From assembly GCF_015234275.1 (NCBI RefSeq), contig NZ_JADGII010000008.1: a stretch of 64,000 bases of DNA; one strand, given 5' to 3'. A program made the translations under genes and the position numbers. This document shows positions 25,575-34,767 of the stretch, in pieces. The notes beneath the pieces were generated by a model. That model ran no database searches. It had not been told where the DNA came from and saw only the letters and a list, made by a program, of their open reading frames with translations. The stretch comes from Prosthecochloris ethylica (GTDB lineage: Bacteria; Bacteroidota; Chlorobiia; Chlorobiales; Chlorobiaceae). Positions within the stretch are counted from its first letter, which is position 1. Each line of letters starts with the position of its first letter.

Positions 25575-27134
25575 ATGGCGAGAAAGAAGGCAAAAGCAGA
25601 GACAGTTGACCGCAAGGCGCAGATTGCCAGTGCCTTTGGCGAGATTGAACAGTCGAAGATTTTTCTGGACAAGCGCACCGAAAGTGCGGCGGTCAAGATG
25701 GATATCGCGGATCTGCTGAAGGACATCATTCAGAAGCAGCTGCGGAAGGATTACGATCCGGAGGTCGAGGCCAATATTTTCATCAACCCTGAACGGGGTG
25801 ATTTCGAGGTATATATTCTTAAAAAAATTGTCGACGAGGTTGATCTCGAGACGATAGAGATTTCAATTGACGAGATCCGCAGGATCGACGATTCACTCGA
25901 GGTGGGTGATTATTACGAAGAGGGGCCGATTCGTCTCGAGGATTACCTCTCGAGAAAGTCGATACAGATTATCAAGCAGTCTGTCCAGAAAAAAGTCCGT
26001 GATCTCGAGCGGCAGGTGGTGTACGAGGAGTGCCTCGAGAAAGTCGGTGAAGTCGTTGCGGGCGAGGTCTACCAGGTGCGGCCGCACGAGGTGATTTTCA
26101 GCTACAACACCACAAAGGACCACCGGGTCGAACTGGTGCTGCCGAAGTCCGAAATGATGAAGAAGGACAATCCCCGGCGCAATCCCCGTATGAAGCTGTA
26201 CGTAAAGCGCATCGAGCGGGAAAAGGTGAAGGTTCGCCAGGAAGACGGGACCGTTGTCGAGAAGGAAAAGCCTGATGGCGGCATGAAAGTGATTGTGTCG
26301 CGTGTTGACGACCGCTTTCTCTACAAGCTGTTCGAGAGCGAAGTGCCGGAAATCCTTGACGGATTGATTGTGATCAAGGGCATCTCACGGGTGCCGGGTG
26401 AGCGGGCCAAGGTTGCCGTCGAGTCTACCAGTTCTCGCATCGATCCGGTAGGCGCAAGTGTCGGATATCGCGGCAAGCGTATCCAGAGCATTGTCAAGGA
26501 GCTCAACAATGAGAACATCGATGTCATTTATTATACCGATGAGCCCCAGATTTTTATTGCCAGGGCGCTGCAGCCGGCAAAAATCGATCCCATGACCGTC
26601 CATGCAGATATGAAAACGCACAAGGCGAGGGTGATGCTGAAGCCGGACCAGATCAAGTACGCGATAGGTAAAAACGGCAATAATATTCACCTTGCAGAGC
26701 GTCTGACAGGGTATGAGATCGATGTGTATCGTGATGTTATCGATAAATCGCTTGAAGATCCGAATGATATTGATATTATCGAGTTTCGTGAAGAGTTTGG
26801 TGACGATATGATCTATCAGCTGCTCGATGCAGGCCTCGATACCGCGAAAAAAGTTATCGCTGCCGGTGCAGAGGATATCGAACAGGCGCTGATAGGTCCT
26901 CCTCGTAACGAGGAGATCCCTGTATTCTCGAAAGGCCGCAAGCCGTCCAGGCCGCGTGAACGGAAACTGAGCGATGATGAAAAGCGGTACTGGAAAAAGA
27001 TCGCTGAAAATATTTATCGCACGGTCAAGGATCAGTTCAACGAGGCGGATCTGCAGGACATGACCGAGGAAGCTCTGCCGGATGAGCCGGAAGAGACGCA
27101 GGACGCAGAGGGGTCCGGTGATGAAGTCCAGTAA
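25575..27134 (+). CDS. nusA: Transcription termination/antitermination factor NusA
   Basis: This 519-residue RNA polymerase-associated factor controls pausing, termination and antitermination. The domains in order are the N-terminal polymerase-binding domain, S1 (about 150-220), KH1 with PGERAKVAVES and GASVGYRGKRIQSI (about 275-310), and KH2 with KYAIGKNGNNIHLAERLTGY (about 358-377). An acidic tail (EALPDEPEETQDAE) follows. It lacks the two long acidic repeats of E. coli NusA, as is common outside Proteobacteria. It lies between rimP and infB. Confidence 0.96.
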   Translation: MARKKAKAETVDRKAQIASAFGEIEQSKIFLDKRTESAAVKMDIADLLKDIIQKQLRKDYDPEVEANIFINPERGDFEVYILKKIVDEVDLETIEISIDEIRRIDDSLEVGDYYEEGPIRLEDYLSRKSIQIIKQSVQKKVRDLERQVVYEECLEKVGEVVAGEVYQVRPHEVIFSYNTTKDHRVELVLPKSEMMKKDNPRRNPRMKLYVKRIEREKVKVRQEDGTVVEKEKPDGGMKVIVSRVDDRFLYKLFESEVPEILDGLIVIKGISRVPGERAKVAVESTSSRIDPVGASVGYRGKRIQSIVKELNNENIDVIYYTDEPQIFIARALQPAKIDPMTVHADMKTHKARVMLKPDQIKYAIGKNGNNIHLAERLTGYEIDVYRDVIDKSLEDPNDIDIIEFREEFGDDMIYQLLDAGLDTAKKVIAAGAEDIEQALIGPPRNEEIPVFSKGRKPSRPRERKLSDDEKRYWKKIAENIYRTVKDQFNEADLQDMTEEALPDEPEETQDAEGSGDEVQ

Positions 27135-27189
27135 TCGGCAGGCTGAGGAAACAAGAGGGTAATCGGTTATTAAATCCAGAGGAGGTTGT

Positions 27190-29946
27190 ATGTCCCTTGA
27201 GGGAAAGGAAAAGAAATATCGTATCAGTGATATCGCCAGAGAGCTGCAGGTCAGTCCGCAGGAGGTATTGCGTTTTGTCAAGCAGGAAGGGGGAAAGGTT
27301 GCCTCTACATCCTCTATGGTGAAATCCGACATGCGTGAGCTTATTCTCGATGAATTCAGTGATGAGAAAAAGCTGGTAGACGAAACCCGCAAGATCCGCG
27401 AGGAAAAACGTCAGCGTCTCTCCCGCCTCGAAGAGCAGTCACGCAAGACCTATGAAAAAGAACTGAAGCTGAAAGATACGATCGCTGCCAAGGCCGAGGC
27501 TGTTGTGGCCGGCCGCAAGGAAACTGCTTCCGAAGAACCGGTGCAGAAACCAAAAGCTCCTGCAGCATCTCCGGAGCCTGCTGCCGAACCCGCTGCTCTG
27601 GCCGGGCAGAAACCAACGGAGGAAACTGTCCGGGCAGAGCAGCCCGAGTCGCCGGCCTCTTCTGGAGAAACAGCAGAGCCGCAGCCTCAGGAGCCGTCAG
27701 AAAAGCCCGAAAAGACACTCACCCCCGAACCTGCTCCGAAGCCCCAGGAGCCGTCATCGTCCGATACCCATGTTACCTACGAAAAACCTAAAAATATCGG
27801 CGGTCTGACGGTACTCGGTTCTATCGATGTCGAGAGCGCCAGCCGCACGAAGAAGAAGCGCAAGAAACGCTTCAAGGAACAGGCCGACGAGTTGAAGGGC
27901 GAGTTTGATGTGCCGGGACGCGGAGAAGAGGAAGGGGCGGACAAGGCAGCTGCGAAGAAACCCAAACCAGCCCGACCCCTCGAAGAAGCAAGCACAGGCA
28001 AGAAAAAGAAAGGGCGCAAGAAGAAGAAGCCGGAAGTTGATGAAAAGGTCATCGCCCGAAATATCCGCAGTACCATCTCCGGGATGGACGATAGCGGGAG
28101 CGGTGCGTCGCGCCAGAAATTCCGCAAAATGCGCAAGATCGAACGCGAGAAGGAGCTGGAGGCAGCAGAGGCGGAAAAGGAGGCACAGCGCAGTATCATC
28201 AGGGTGACCGAGTTTGCGACAGCGCACGAGCTTGCCGACCTCATGGGTATCAACGCCAAAGAGATTATCCAGCGCTGCTTTACCCTCGGCAAGTTTGTGA
28301 CCATCAACCAGAGGCTCGACAAAGAGACCATCGAGCTGATCGCACTCGAGTTCGGGTTCGAGGCCGAGTTCGTGAGCGAGGTCGAGGCTACCGATGTCGA
28401 GCATCTCGAGGATAATCCTGAGGATATGGAGATCAGGCCGCCGGTGGTTACCATTATGGGGCATGTCGATCACGGTAAGACATCGCTGCTTGACTATATT
28501 CGCCGCAGTAATGTCGTGGCGGGAGAATCGGGTGGTATTACCCAGCATATCGGGGCGTACGAGGTGACTCTCGAAAACGGACGCAGTATTACGTTTCTCG
28601 ATACACCGGGCCATGAGGCCTTTACCGCAATGCGTGCCCGCGGGGCGCAGGTGACCGATATCGTGGTCCTGGTCGTGGCCGCGGACGACAGCGTGATGCC
28701 GCAGACGATCGAGGCGATCAATCACTCGAAAGCGGCAGAAGTACCTATTGTCGTAGCGATCAACAAAGTGGACAAGCCTGAAGCGAACACGGAGAAGATC
28801 AGGTCGCAGCTTTCCGAGGCCGGCGTGCTTGTCGAGGACTGGGGTGGCGAGTACCAGTGCCAGGAAATTTCTGCCAAACAGGGGACCGGGGTCGAGGAGC
28901 TGATGGAGAAAGTGCTCATGGAAGCCGAAATCCGCGAGCTCAAGGCCAATTATGCAGAAGAGGTCAATGCGCGTGGTATCATTGTCGAGTCCGAGCTCGA
29001 CAAAGGCAAGGGGGTTGTATCGACCGTGCTTGTCCAGCGGGGGTATCTCAAGGTTGGCGATCCTTTTGTATCCGGCAATACCATGGGGCGCGTCCGTGCC
29101 CTGATGGATGAGCGGGGCAAACGTGTCAAAAAGGCAGGCCCGTCACAGCCGGTACGGGTACTCGGCTTCGAGGACCTTCCGCAGTCGGGCGACGAGTTCG
29201 TTGTCATGGCATCGGACAAGGAGGCACGTGAGGTTGCCCAGAAGCGCCAGATCATCCGTCGTGAGCATGAGTTCCGTCGCAGCACACGTGTCAAGCTCGA
29301 CAGTATTGCCCGTCAGATCAAGGAGGGGCAGGTCAAGGAGCTGAGCGTGATTATCAAGGCCGATACCGATGGTTCGATACAGGCCCTTGCCGACGGATTG
29401 ATGAAGATTCACAACGAGGAGGTCAAGGTCCAGATCATCCATCAGGGCGTAGGTCAGATTACCGAGACCGACGTGCTGCTTGCGGCAGCATCCGATGCCA
29501 TTATTATCGGTTTCCGTGTCCGGCCGAACATCAACGCGAAACGGCTTGCGGAAAAAGAGGATCTCGATATCCGGTTCTACAGCGTGATCTACCACGTGAT
29601 CGAAGATATCGAACAGGCGCTCGAGGGTATGCTGTCACCTGAACTCCATGAAGAGAGTATCGGTTCGCTCGAGATCCGCCAGGTCTTCAGGGTTCCCAAA
29701 ATCGGCAACGTTGCCGGTTGTTACATGCTCGAGGGCAAAATTTTCCGTGATTCGAAAGTTCGCCTTCTGCGTGATGGCGTGCAGATCTATGACGGTCAGC
29801 TCGACTCGCTCAAGCGTTTCAAGGATGATGTCAAGGAGGTCGATGCCGGTTACGAGTGCGGCCTGAACCTGAAAGGGTACGGTGACATCAAGGTCGGCGA
29901 CGTTGTCGAGGCGTACCGTATTGTCGAGAAAAAACGCAAACTCTGA
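27190..29946 (+). CDS. infB: Translation initiation factor IF-2
   Basis: This 918-residue GTPase brings fMet-tRNA to the 30S subunit. The N-terminal 50 residues hold the IF2_N helix domain (YRISDIARELQVSPQEVLRFV). A low-complexity P/A/E- and K-rich linker extends to about residue 290, then a second IF2_N segment (TVHELADLMG-like). The G domain has G1 GHVDHGKTS near 424, DTPGHEAF and NKVD. A very good AGAGGAGG ribosome binding site precedes the ATG. It is in the standard position after nusA and ends 12 bases before rbfA. Confidence 0.97.
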   Translation: MSLEGKEKKYRISDIARELQVSPQEVLRFVKQEGGKVASTSSMVKSDMRELILDEFSDEKKLVDETRKIREEKRQRLSRLEEQSRKTYEKELKLKDTIAAKAEAVVAGRKETASEEPVQKPKAPAASPEPAAEPAALAGQKPTEETVRAEQPESPASSGETAEPQPQEPSEKPEKTLTPEPAPKPQEPSSSDTHVTYEKPKNIGGLTVLGSIDVESASRTKKKRKKRFKEQADELKGEFDVPGRGEEEGADKAAAKKPKPARPLEEASTGKKKKGRKKKKPEVDEKVIARNIRSTISGMDDSGSGASRQKFRKMRKIEREKELEAAEAEKEAQRSIIRVTEFATAHELADLMGINAKEIIQRCFTLGKFVTINQRLDKETIELIALEFGFEAEFVSEVEATDVEHLEDNPEDMEIRPPVVTIMGHVDHGKTSLLDYIRRSNVVAGESGGITQHIGAYEVTLENGRSITFLDTPGHEAFTAMRARGAQVTDIVVLVVAADDSVMPQTIEAINHSKAAEVPIVVAINKVDKPEANTEKIRSQLSEAGVLVEDWGGEYQCQEISAKQGTGVEELMEKVLMEAEIRELKANYAEEVNARGIIVESELDKGKGVVSTVLVQRGYLKVGDPFVSGNTMGRVRALMDERGKRVKKAGPSQPVRVLGFEDLPQSGDEFVVMASDKEAREVAQKRQIIRREHEFRRSTRVKLDSIARQIKEGQVKELSVIIKADTDGSIQALADGLMKIHNEEVKVQIIHQGVGQITETDVLLAAASDAIIIGFRVRPNINAKRLAEKEDLDIRFYSVIYHVIEDIEQALEGMLSPELHEESIGSLEIRQVFRVPKIGNVAGCYMLEGKIFRDSKVRLLRDGVQIYDGQLDSLKRFKDDVKEVDAGYECGLNLKGYGDIKVGDVVEAYRIVEKKRKL

Positions 29947-29958
29947 GGGGGACGCCGT

Positions 29959-30330
29959 ATGTCGATTCGTACTGACAAGGTGGCGTCGCTTCTGCAGAAG
30001 GAGCTCAGCGCCATTTTCGAAAAAGAGCTGCCCAGAAGCGGTCCGTTGCTGACCGTTGTGGAAGTGAAGGTGACGGCAGACCTCGGCATCGCACGGGTCT
30101 ACGTCTCCCTGATCGGAAGTGAGAAAGAACGCCAGGAGCTCATGACGAACCTGCAGGGGGAGACAAAATACATCCGGAAATTGCTGTCATCTCGTATTCG
30201 CCACCAGTTCCGGCGTATTCCCGAAATTGAGTTCCATGAAGACGAGCAGTATGAGAAAGCCCGCCGTATCGATCAGCTTCTGCGCCAGGCTCTCGATGGA
30301 TCAAAAGGAGAGAGCGGTACCGAACAATGA
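29959..30330 (+). CDS. rbfA: Ribosome-binding factor A
   Basis: This 123-residue protein with a single KH-like domain binds the 30S subunit during 16S rRNA maturation. Family residues include KVASLLQKELSAIF at the start, VTADLGIARVYVSLIG in the middle and RHQFRRIPEIEFHEDEQYEKA near the end. It overlaps truB by 4 bases (ATGA), which fits the conserved order. Confidence 0.95.
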   Translation: MSIRTDKVASLLQKELSAIFEKELPRSGPLLTVVEVKVTADLGIARVYVSLIGSEKERQELMTNLQGETKYIRKLLSSRIRHQFRRIPEIEFHEDEQYEKARRIDQLLRQALDGSKGESGTEQ

Positions 30331-31067
30331 TCGGAGGAGAACAGAATCCTGCTGGGCGTCAGCTGTCTGTTGCAAGCGAAGACGGGGATTTTCTGCTTGT
30401 CGACAAGCCATTCGGGTGGACGTCGTTTGATGTCGTGGCAAAAATACGCAATGCATACACACGGGCGGGCCTTCGCAGAAAGGTCGGTCACTGCGGAACG
30501 CTCGATCCCATGGCAAGCGGTCTGTTGATCCTTGCATCCGGAAAGAAAACGAAAAAGATTTCAACGCTCGAGGTACTCGATAAAGGCTACGAGGGCTCGA
30601 TCAGGCTCGGGGTGCAGACAGAGAGCCATGACAGCGAGACACCCGAGTATGGCCATTGCTCCCTGGAGCACCTGGCACCGGAGACGATCAGGGAGGCCGC
30701 GAACCGGGTTCCGGGAACACGTCTGCAGCAGCCGCCCATGCATTCAGCTGCCTGGCATCAGGGCAAACGGCTCTATGAACTTGCCCGCAAGGGGAAAAGT
30801 GTCCGTGAACGCAGGGCTCGGGAGATTACCGTTTACCGTTTCGACATTACCGGTATCGACCTGCCGGATGTTCATTTCAGCACAGATGTCAGCAAAGGCG
30901 CCTATATCCGTGTTATCGCTCATGATTTCGGTGAGGCTCTTGGCGTCGGCGGCTACCTGAAAGCGCTGCGCAGGGTGTCGATCGGCGAGTACCGCCTCAG
31001 TGAGGCGTTCAGTGTGGAAGCGGTCGTGTCGGCTATCGAGGAGGCCGGGAAGGAGGCTGGAGCGTAA
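30327..31067 (+). CDS. truB: tRNA pseudouridine(55) synthase
   Basis: This 246-residue enzyme makes pseudouridine 55 in the T-loop of tRNAs. The catalytic aspartate is D60 in GHCGTLDPMASGLL, and the active-site region LLVDKPFGWTSFDVV lies just before it. The tRNA-binding segment QQPPMHSAAWHQGKRLYELAR is present. At this length it lacks the C-terminal PUA domain seen in longer TruB proteins. It is coupled to rbfA by a 4-base overlap. Confidence 0.95.
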   Translation: MIGGEQNPAGRQLSVASEDGDFLLVDKPFGWTSFDVVAKIRNAYTRAGLRRKVGHCGTLDPMASGLLILASGKKTKKISTLEVLDKGYEGSIRLGVQTESHDSETPEYGHCSLEHLAPETIREAANRVPGTRLQQPPMHSAAWHQGKRLYELARKGKSVRERRAREITVYRFDITGIDLPDVHFSTDVSKGAYIRVIAHDFGEALGVGGYLKALRRVSIGEYRLSEAFSVEAVVSAIEEAGKEAGA

Positions 31068-31072
31068 CGGGT

Positions 31073-32038
31073 ATGCAGACAGTTGTTTTTCATAATGGCC
31101 GTGTATATGACGGTTCAGGGGAACACGAGATCGCCTTTCAGGTTGAGCCTTCAGCCGTGACTGTCGGGTCCTACGACGGCGTGCATGCAGGACATCGCAG
31201 AATTATCTCCCATCTGCTCGACGCAGCGGAAACTCATGGTTTGCGGAGTGTCGTGGTAACGTTCGATCCCCATCCCCGCCAGGTCATCGGGACTGGTGGT
31301 GCGGGTGACATCGAACTGCTGACGCTTCCTGCAGAAAAACAGAAACTTCTTGCCGGGCTGGGTGTCGACTGCCTGTTTATCGTCCGTTTTGACGAGGCCT
31401 TTTCCCGTCACAGTTCGGAGTGGTTTATCACGCATGTGCTCGAGGAGGTCGTCGGTGCACGCAGGATTGTGATTGGCTATGATCACGGGTTCGGCAGGGA
31501 CCGGAAAGGGAGCGGCCGGACGCTCAGGAGATTTGCTGAACGCGACGGATTTGCAGTTGACGTTGTCGACGAAGTCCGGCTGAATGGTGAGCATTTTTCC
31601 AGTACACGTATCCGGTCGCTGCTGCGCGAAGGACGTGTGGCTGAAGCCAACGTTTTTCTCGGGGCCCCCTACATGATGTCGGGACGTGTGGTCCGGGGAC
31701 AAGGGATCGGTCGTGATCTTGGCTTTCCGACCGTGAATATCGAACTTGCCGGCGCCAAAAAGCTGCTGCCGAAACAGGGCGTTTACATTGCAGAGGCGGA
31801 GATCGACGGGCGGCGCTTCAGGGCCATGATGAATTTCGGTACGCGGCCTACCGTTTCGTCTGCATCCCTGCCGGTGATCGAAGCACATCTTCTGGGCTAT
31901 TCAGGCTCTCTGTACGGATGCAGCATGGTATTGTACCTGCTTGACCGGTTACGTGACGAACGCCGGTTTGCTTCGCTCGACGAGCTTCGCAGGCAGCTCG
32001 AGAAAGATAAAAAAAGTGTCGAGTTATTCAGTAAATAA
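31073..32038 (+). CDS. ribF: Bifunctional riboflavin kinase/FAD synthetase
   Basis: This 321-residue enzyme makes FMN and FAD. The N-terminal nucleotidyltransferase domain has VTVGSYDGVHAGHRRIISHL (about residue 30) and later STRIRSLLREG. The C-terminal kinase domain has GIGRDLGFPTVNIEL (about 212-226) and ARMMNFGTRPT-like sequence. The first ~25 residues precede the usual start region and may be a slightly long N-terminus. It lies 5 bases after truB, in the standard operon. Confidence 0.95.
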   Translation: MQTVVFHNGRVYDGSGEHEIAFQVEPSAVTVGSYDGVHAGHRRIISHLLDAAETHGLRSVVVTFDPHPRQVIGTGGAGDIELLTLPAEKQKLLAGLGVDCLFIVRFDEAFSRHSSEWFITHVLEEVVGARRIVIGYDHGFGRDRKGSGRTLRRFAERDGFAVDVVDEVRLNGEHFSSTRIRSLLREGRVAEANVFLGAPYMMSGRVVRGQGIGRDLGFPTVNIELAGAKKLLPKQGVYIAEAEIDGRRFRAMMNFGTRPTVSSASLPVIEAHLLGYSGSLYGCSMVLYLLDRLRDERRFASLDELRRQLEKDKKSVELFSK

Positions 32039-32083
32039 TTTTATATTAAAGGTCATTCGAATCAACATATTAAACGATAGGTC

Positions 32084-32353
32084 ATGAGTTTGACAAAGGA
32101 TATCAAGGCTGACATTATCAGCAGGTTCGGCGGTTCTGAAAAAAACACCGGAAAAGCGGAAGTGCAGATTGCGCTCTACAGCCGCCGGATCAGTGATCTT
32201 ACCGATCACCTGAAACAGCACCCCAAGGACAAGCACTCCCGTCACGGGCTCCTGAAACTTGTCGGCAAGCGTAAAAGCCTTCTGGGTTACCTCAAGAAGA
32301 CCGATATCGAGCGTTACCGTCAGGTGCTTGCTGATCTTGAACTTCGCAAATAA
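32084..32353 (+). CDS. rpsO: 30S ribosomal protein S15
   Basis: This 89-residue protein binds the central domain of 16S rRNA. KNTGKAEVQIALYSRRISDLT, the HPKDKHSRHGLLKLVGKRK core and YLKKTDIERY are the family pattern. The 45-base gap upstream is AT-rich and could hold a secondary promoter. A palindromic hairpin lies downstream. It is the last gene of the rimP-to-rpsO block. Confidence 0.97.
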   Translation: MSLTKDIKADIISRFGGSEKNTGKAEVQIALYSRRISDLTDHLKQHPKDKHSRHGLLKLVGKRKSLLGYLKKTDIERYRQVLADLELRK

Positions 32354-32382
32354 ATCCTGTTTGACTGTTTTTTGTGATTGAT

Positions 32383-32406
32383 CCTGCAGGAGTATCTTCC
32401 TGCAGG
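32383..32406 (+). repeat. Perfect hairpin 3' of rpsO
   Basis: The arms CCTGCAGGA and TCCTGCAGG (9 bases each) face each other across the loop GTATCT. There is no T-tract after it on the plus strand, so it is probably an mRNA-stabilising or processing hairpin in the rpsO 3' region rather than a terminator. A further copy of TGCAGGC follows at about 32402. Confidence 0.6.
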
Positions 32407-32441
32407 CGTATTGCAGGCAGGAAAAAAATCGACAGACAGCT

Positions 32442-33329
32442 ATGTTGGAAAGCATGACCGGTTATGGCAGTGCTGAAGGTGTTCTGGGCGGTGTACGTGT
32501 GACTGCTGAAATACGTTCGGTCAACAACAGGTTTGCCGAGATCAGCGTCAAACTGCCCCGCCAGTTCTCTTCCTTCGAACTTGACGCGCGTGAACTGATT
32601 CGTTCGTACGTTCAGCGTGGAAAGATTTCTGCATTTCTTCAGGTTGCACTTGACGAAGATAGCGATCTTCAGCTGCACGTGAATTCTGACAAAGCCCGTT
32701 CCTACCGGGAGCTTCTCGATACGGTGCGTGACGCGGCCGGAATCACCGAGCCTGTCCGCCTGGAGCATCTCCTGAGTTTTTCCGAGATTTTCGAGACCGG
32801 TAATCGTCTGCAGGAAGAGGCTGAAGACATCTGGCAATCGGCACGGAGTGTTCTCGAACAGGCTGTCGCCGCCATGAGGGAGATGCGTCGTCGTGAGGGA
32901 CGTGAACTCGCTGCTGATTTTACGGCGAGAATCGCCGAGATCAATGACATTCTCGAACAGGTCCGCCGGATGTCGGTCGAAAACCGCGACAAGGTGCGCC
33001 GCAGGCTTGTCGAAAAAATAGAGACGGTCGCCGGCGATGATATCACCTACAGCCGTGAGCGGCTCGAAACGGAACTGGTGCTCCTGTCGGATAAACTCGA
33101 TATTACCGAGGAGTGTATCCGTTTCGCCAGTCATAACAAGTTTTTCATCGAGGAACTGGAAAGTGACGAGCCGGGATCGGGACGACGCCTGAATTTCCTG
33201 CTTCAGGAGCAGTTGCGGGAAGCCAATACCATTGCCTCCAAGTCACAGAATGCCGATATTTCACAGAAAGTTGTTTTTATCAAGGAGGAGCTGGAAAAAA
33301 TACGTGAACAGCTTCAGAATATCGAATAA
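32442..33329 (+). CDS. YicC family endoribonuclease-like protein
   Basis: This 295-residue protein matches the YicC/YloC family. The N-terminal YicC domain begins MLESMTGYGSA, with VTAEIRSVNNRFAEISVKLPR following. The C-terminal DUF1732 domain has EELESDEPGSGRRLNFLLQEQLREANTIASKSQNADI. Family members have been linked to stationary-phase survival and RNA cleavage. It is followed 6 bases later by gmk, the usual YicC neighbour. Confidence 0.92.
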   Translation: MLESMTGYGSAEGVLGGVRVTAEIRSVNNRFAEISVKLPRQFSSFELDARELIRSYVQRGKISAFLQVALDEDSDLQLHVNSDKARSYRELLDTVRDAAGITEPVRLEHLLSFSEIFETGNRLQEEAEDIWQSARSVLEQAVAAMREMRRREGRELAADFTARIAEINDILEQVRRMSVENRDKVRRRLVEKIETVAGDDITYSRERLETELVLLSDKLDITEECIRFASHNKFFIEELESDEPGSGRRLNFLLQEQLREANTIASKSQNADISQKVVFIKEELEKIREQLQNIE

Positions 33330-33335
33330 CGACGC

Positions 33336-33923
33336 ATGAGCGAGCAGAAGAGTCCTGAAGGAAAGCTGATTGTGTTTTCCGCCCCTTCGGGAACCGGAAA
33401 GTCGACAATTGCTGCGCGTATTCTGCAGCAGTTTGATAACCTGAAATTTTCTGTATCGGCTACGACAAGGCCGATGCGTGAGGGAGAGGTTGACGGGATC
33501 AACTACTTCTTTCTGTCACGCGAGAGATTCGAGCAGTATATCGAGAGCGGCGGCTTTATCGAGTACGAACACTTTTTCGGAAATTATTACGGTACACTGC
33601 TTGACAAGACTCGCGAAGCGATTGATGCCGGTACTCACCTTCTTTTCGATCTCGATGTGAAAGGGGCATTGAACCTGAAGCGCTTTTTCCCCCGCAATGC
33701 TCTCCTGATTTTTATCAGGCCTCCCAGCATGGAGGTGCTTCGTGAGCGCCTGATGCTGCGTGACAGTGAAGAGGACGAGGCAGCCCTGCAGGAACGCCTT
33801 GACCGGGCCGCCTTTGAAATTTCCTGTTCCGGGCAATTTGACCGGGAGGTGGTCAATGATAACCTCGACGAGGCGGTCGCTACCATCTCTGCAATGATCG
33901 GTGATTTTATTTCACAACAGTAA
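33336..33923 (+). CDS. gmk: Guanylate kinase
   Basis: This 195-residue enzyme converts GMP to GDP with ATP. The P-loop is SAPSGTGKST (residues 15-24). The GMP-binding region has FSVSATTRPMREGEVDGINYFF followed by FIEYEHFFGNYYGT, and the C-terminal part has the DIDVKG-equivalent DLDVKGALNLKR. It lies between yicC and rpoZ, a common order. Confidence 0.96.
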   Translation: MSEQKSPEGKLIVFSAPSGTGKSTIAARILQQFDNLKFSVSATTRPMREGEVDGINYFFLSRERFEQYIESGGFIEYEHFFGNYYGTLLDKTREAIDAGTHLLFDLDVKGALNLKRFFPRNALLIFIRPPSMEVLRERLMLRDSEEDEAALQERLDRAAFEISCSGQFDREVVNDNLDEAVATISAMIGDFISQQ

Positions 33924-33941
33924 TGTACAATCAAGGAGACT

Positions 33942-34286
33942 ATGTCTGTTCAACCAGTAGATCTGAATAAACTCAGAAGTTCCCACGACAATCTCTACGA
34001 GACCGTCGTCGCGATTTCGAAAAGAGCTCGTGAGATTCATGACGAAGAGCGTGCGGAACTCGAGGAAAAGCTGTTGCCGTACAGGGAGATGATCCGTAAT
34101 CCAACCAGTGAGTCCGAGTCGGACAAGGTGTTTCCGGAGCAGATTGCCATCAGTCTCGAATTCGAGAGCCGGAGGAAAGCCGCACAGCGTGCAATCCAGG
34201 CGTTTCTCGACAAGGATTATGACTTTATCGTACCTGTAGCAGCGAAAGCCCAGGATGGAGACAAGCATGAAACTGACAGGGATTAA
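33942..34286 (+). CDS. rpoZ: RNA polymerase omega subunit (Chlorobi/Bacteroidetes type)
   Basis: This 114-residue protein has the short Bacteroidetes/Chlorobi form of omega, with NLYETVVAISKRAREIHDE corresponding to the beta-prime-binding helix and ISLEFESRRKAAQRAI further on. Omega stabilises and folds the beta-prime subunit. AAGGAG lies about 10 bases before the ATG. The gene is next to gmk as in many genomes, and its end overlaps the following gene's start region by 20 bases. The sequence is diverged from the proteobacterial form, so the call leans on context. Confidence 0.8.
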   Translation: MSVQPVDLNKLRSSHDNLYETVVAISKRAREIHDEERAELEEKLLPYREMIRNPTSESESDKVFPEQIAISLEFESRRKAAQRAIQAFLDKDYDFIVPVAAKAQDGDKHETDRD

Positions 34287-34761
34287 CCAGATTACACTCC
34301 GGGTGAACGATATGAGAACGGCCGAAGAGTTTTACGTCGGTGTTCTCGGTATGAACGTCGATCATCGTGCAGGAGCCAATATCACGTACTTGCGAGTGAA
34401 CTCAGACATGGTCGTGCTGGTGAAAGCAGAAACCCCCGGGGTTCCTGAAGCCCGTGATATCAGGGTGGACCATTTCGGCTTCAGGCTTCCGACGGATGCC
34501 GAGGTGGACCGTACGGCAGAGTATATGGCAGAACAGGGGGTTCACCTGGTGACGCAGCCGGCCAACCGGAGAGAAGGCCGGGCATTTTTTGTCATGGATC
34601 CCGACGGTAACCTGATCGAGTTCTACTCGATGAAAACAAAAGGCATCGGGGCTGAAGGTGTCTCCGTCGATCAGACTCCGCCTGAAAAACTTGCTGCACG
34701 GACTCGCCGGAAAATGGCTGAAGGCCGTGAAAGCAGTAAACCTCGCAGAAGCAGAAAATAA
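34267..34761 (+). CDS. VOC/glyoxalase-fold protein
   Basis: This 164-residue protein has one vicinal-oxygen-chelate domain. It begins with INQITLRVNDMRTAEEFYVGVLGM, has VDHFGFRLP in the middle and ends the fold with FFVMDPDGNLIEFYSM. Likely metal ligands are the histidine and glutamate in these strands. A basic tail of about 35 residues (RTRRKMAEGRESSKPRRSRK) is unusual for the family. I start it at ATG 34267, six bases after GGAG; an in-frame ATG at 34255 exists. It could be a lactoylglutathione lyase or a dioxygenase relative. The substrate is unknown. Confidence 0.85.
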   Translation: MKLTGINQITLRVNDMRTAEEFYVGVLGMNVDHRAGANITYLRVNSDMVVLVKAETPGVPEARDIRVDHFGFRLPTDAEVDRTAEYMAEQGVHLVTQPANRREGRAFFVMDPDGNLIEFYSMKTKGIGAEGVSVDQTPPEKLAARTRRKMAEGRESSKPRRSRK

Positions 34762-34767
34762 CGACTC

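Noticed and set aside
32292..33134. 280-codon minus-strand frame across rpsO and yicC
   Set aside because: It lies antisense to two well-identified genes and has no motif of its own.
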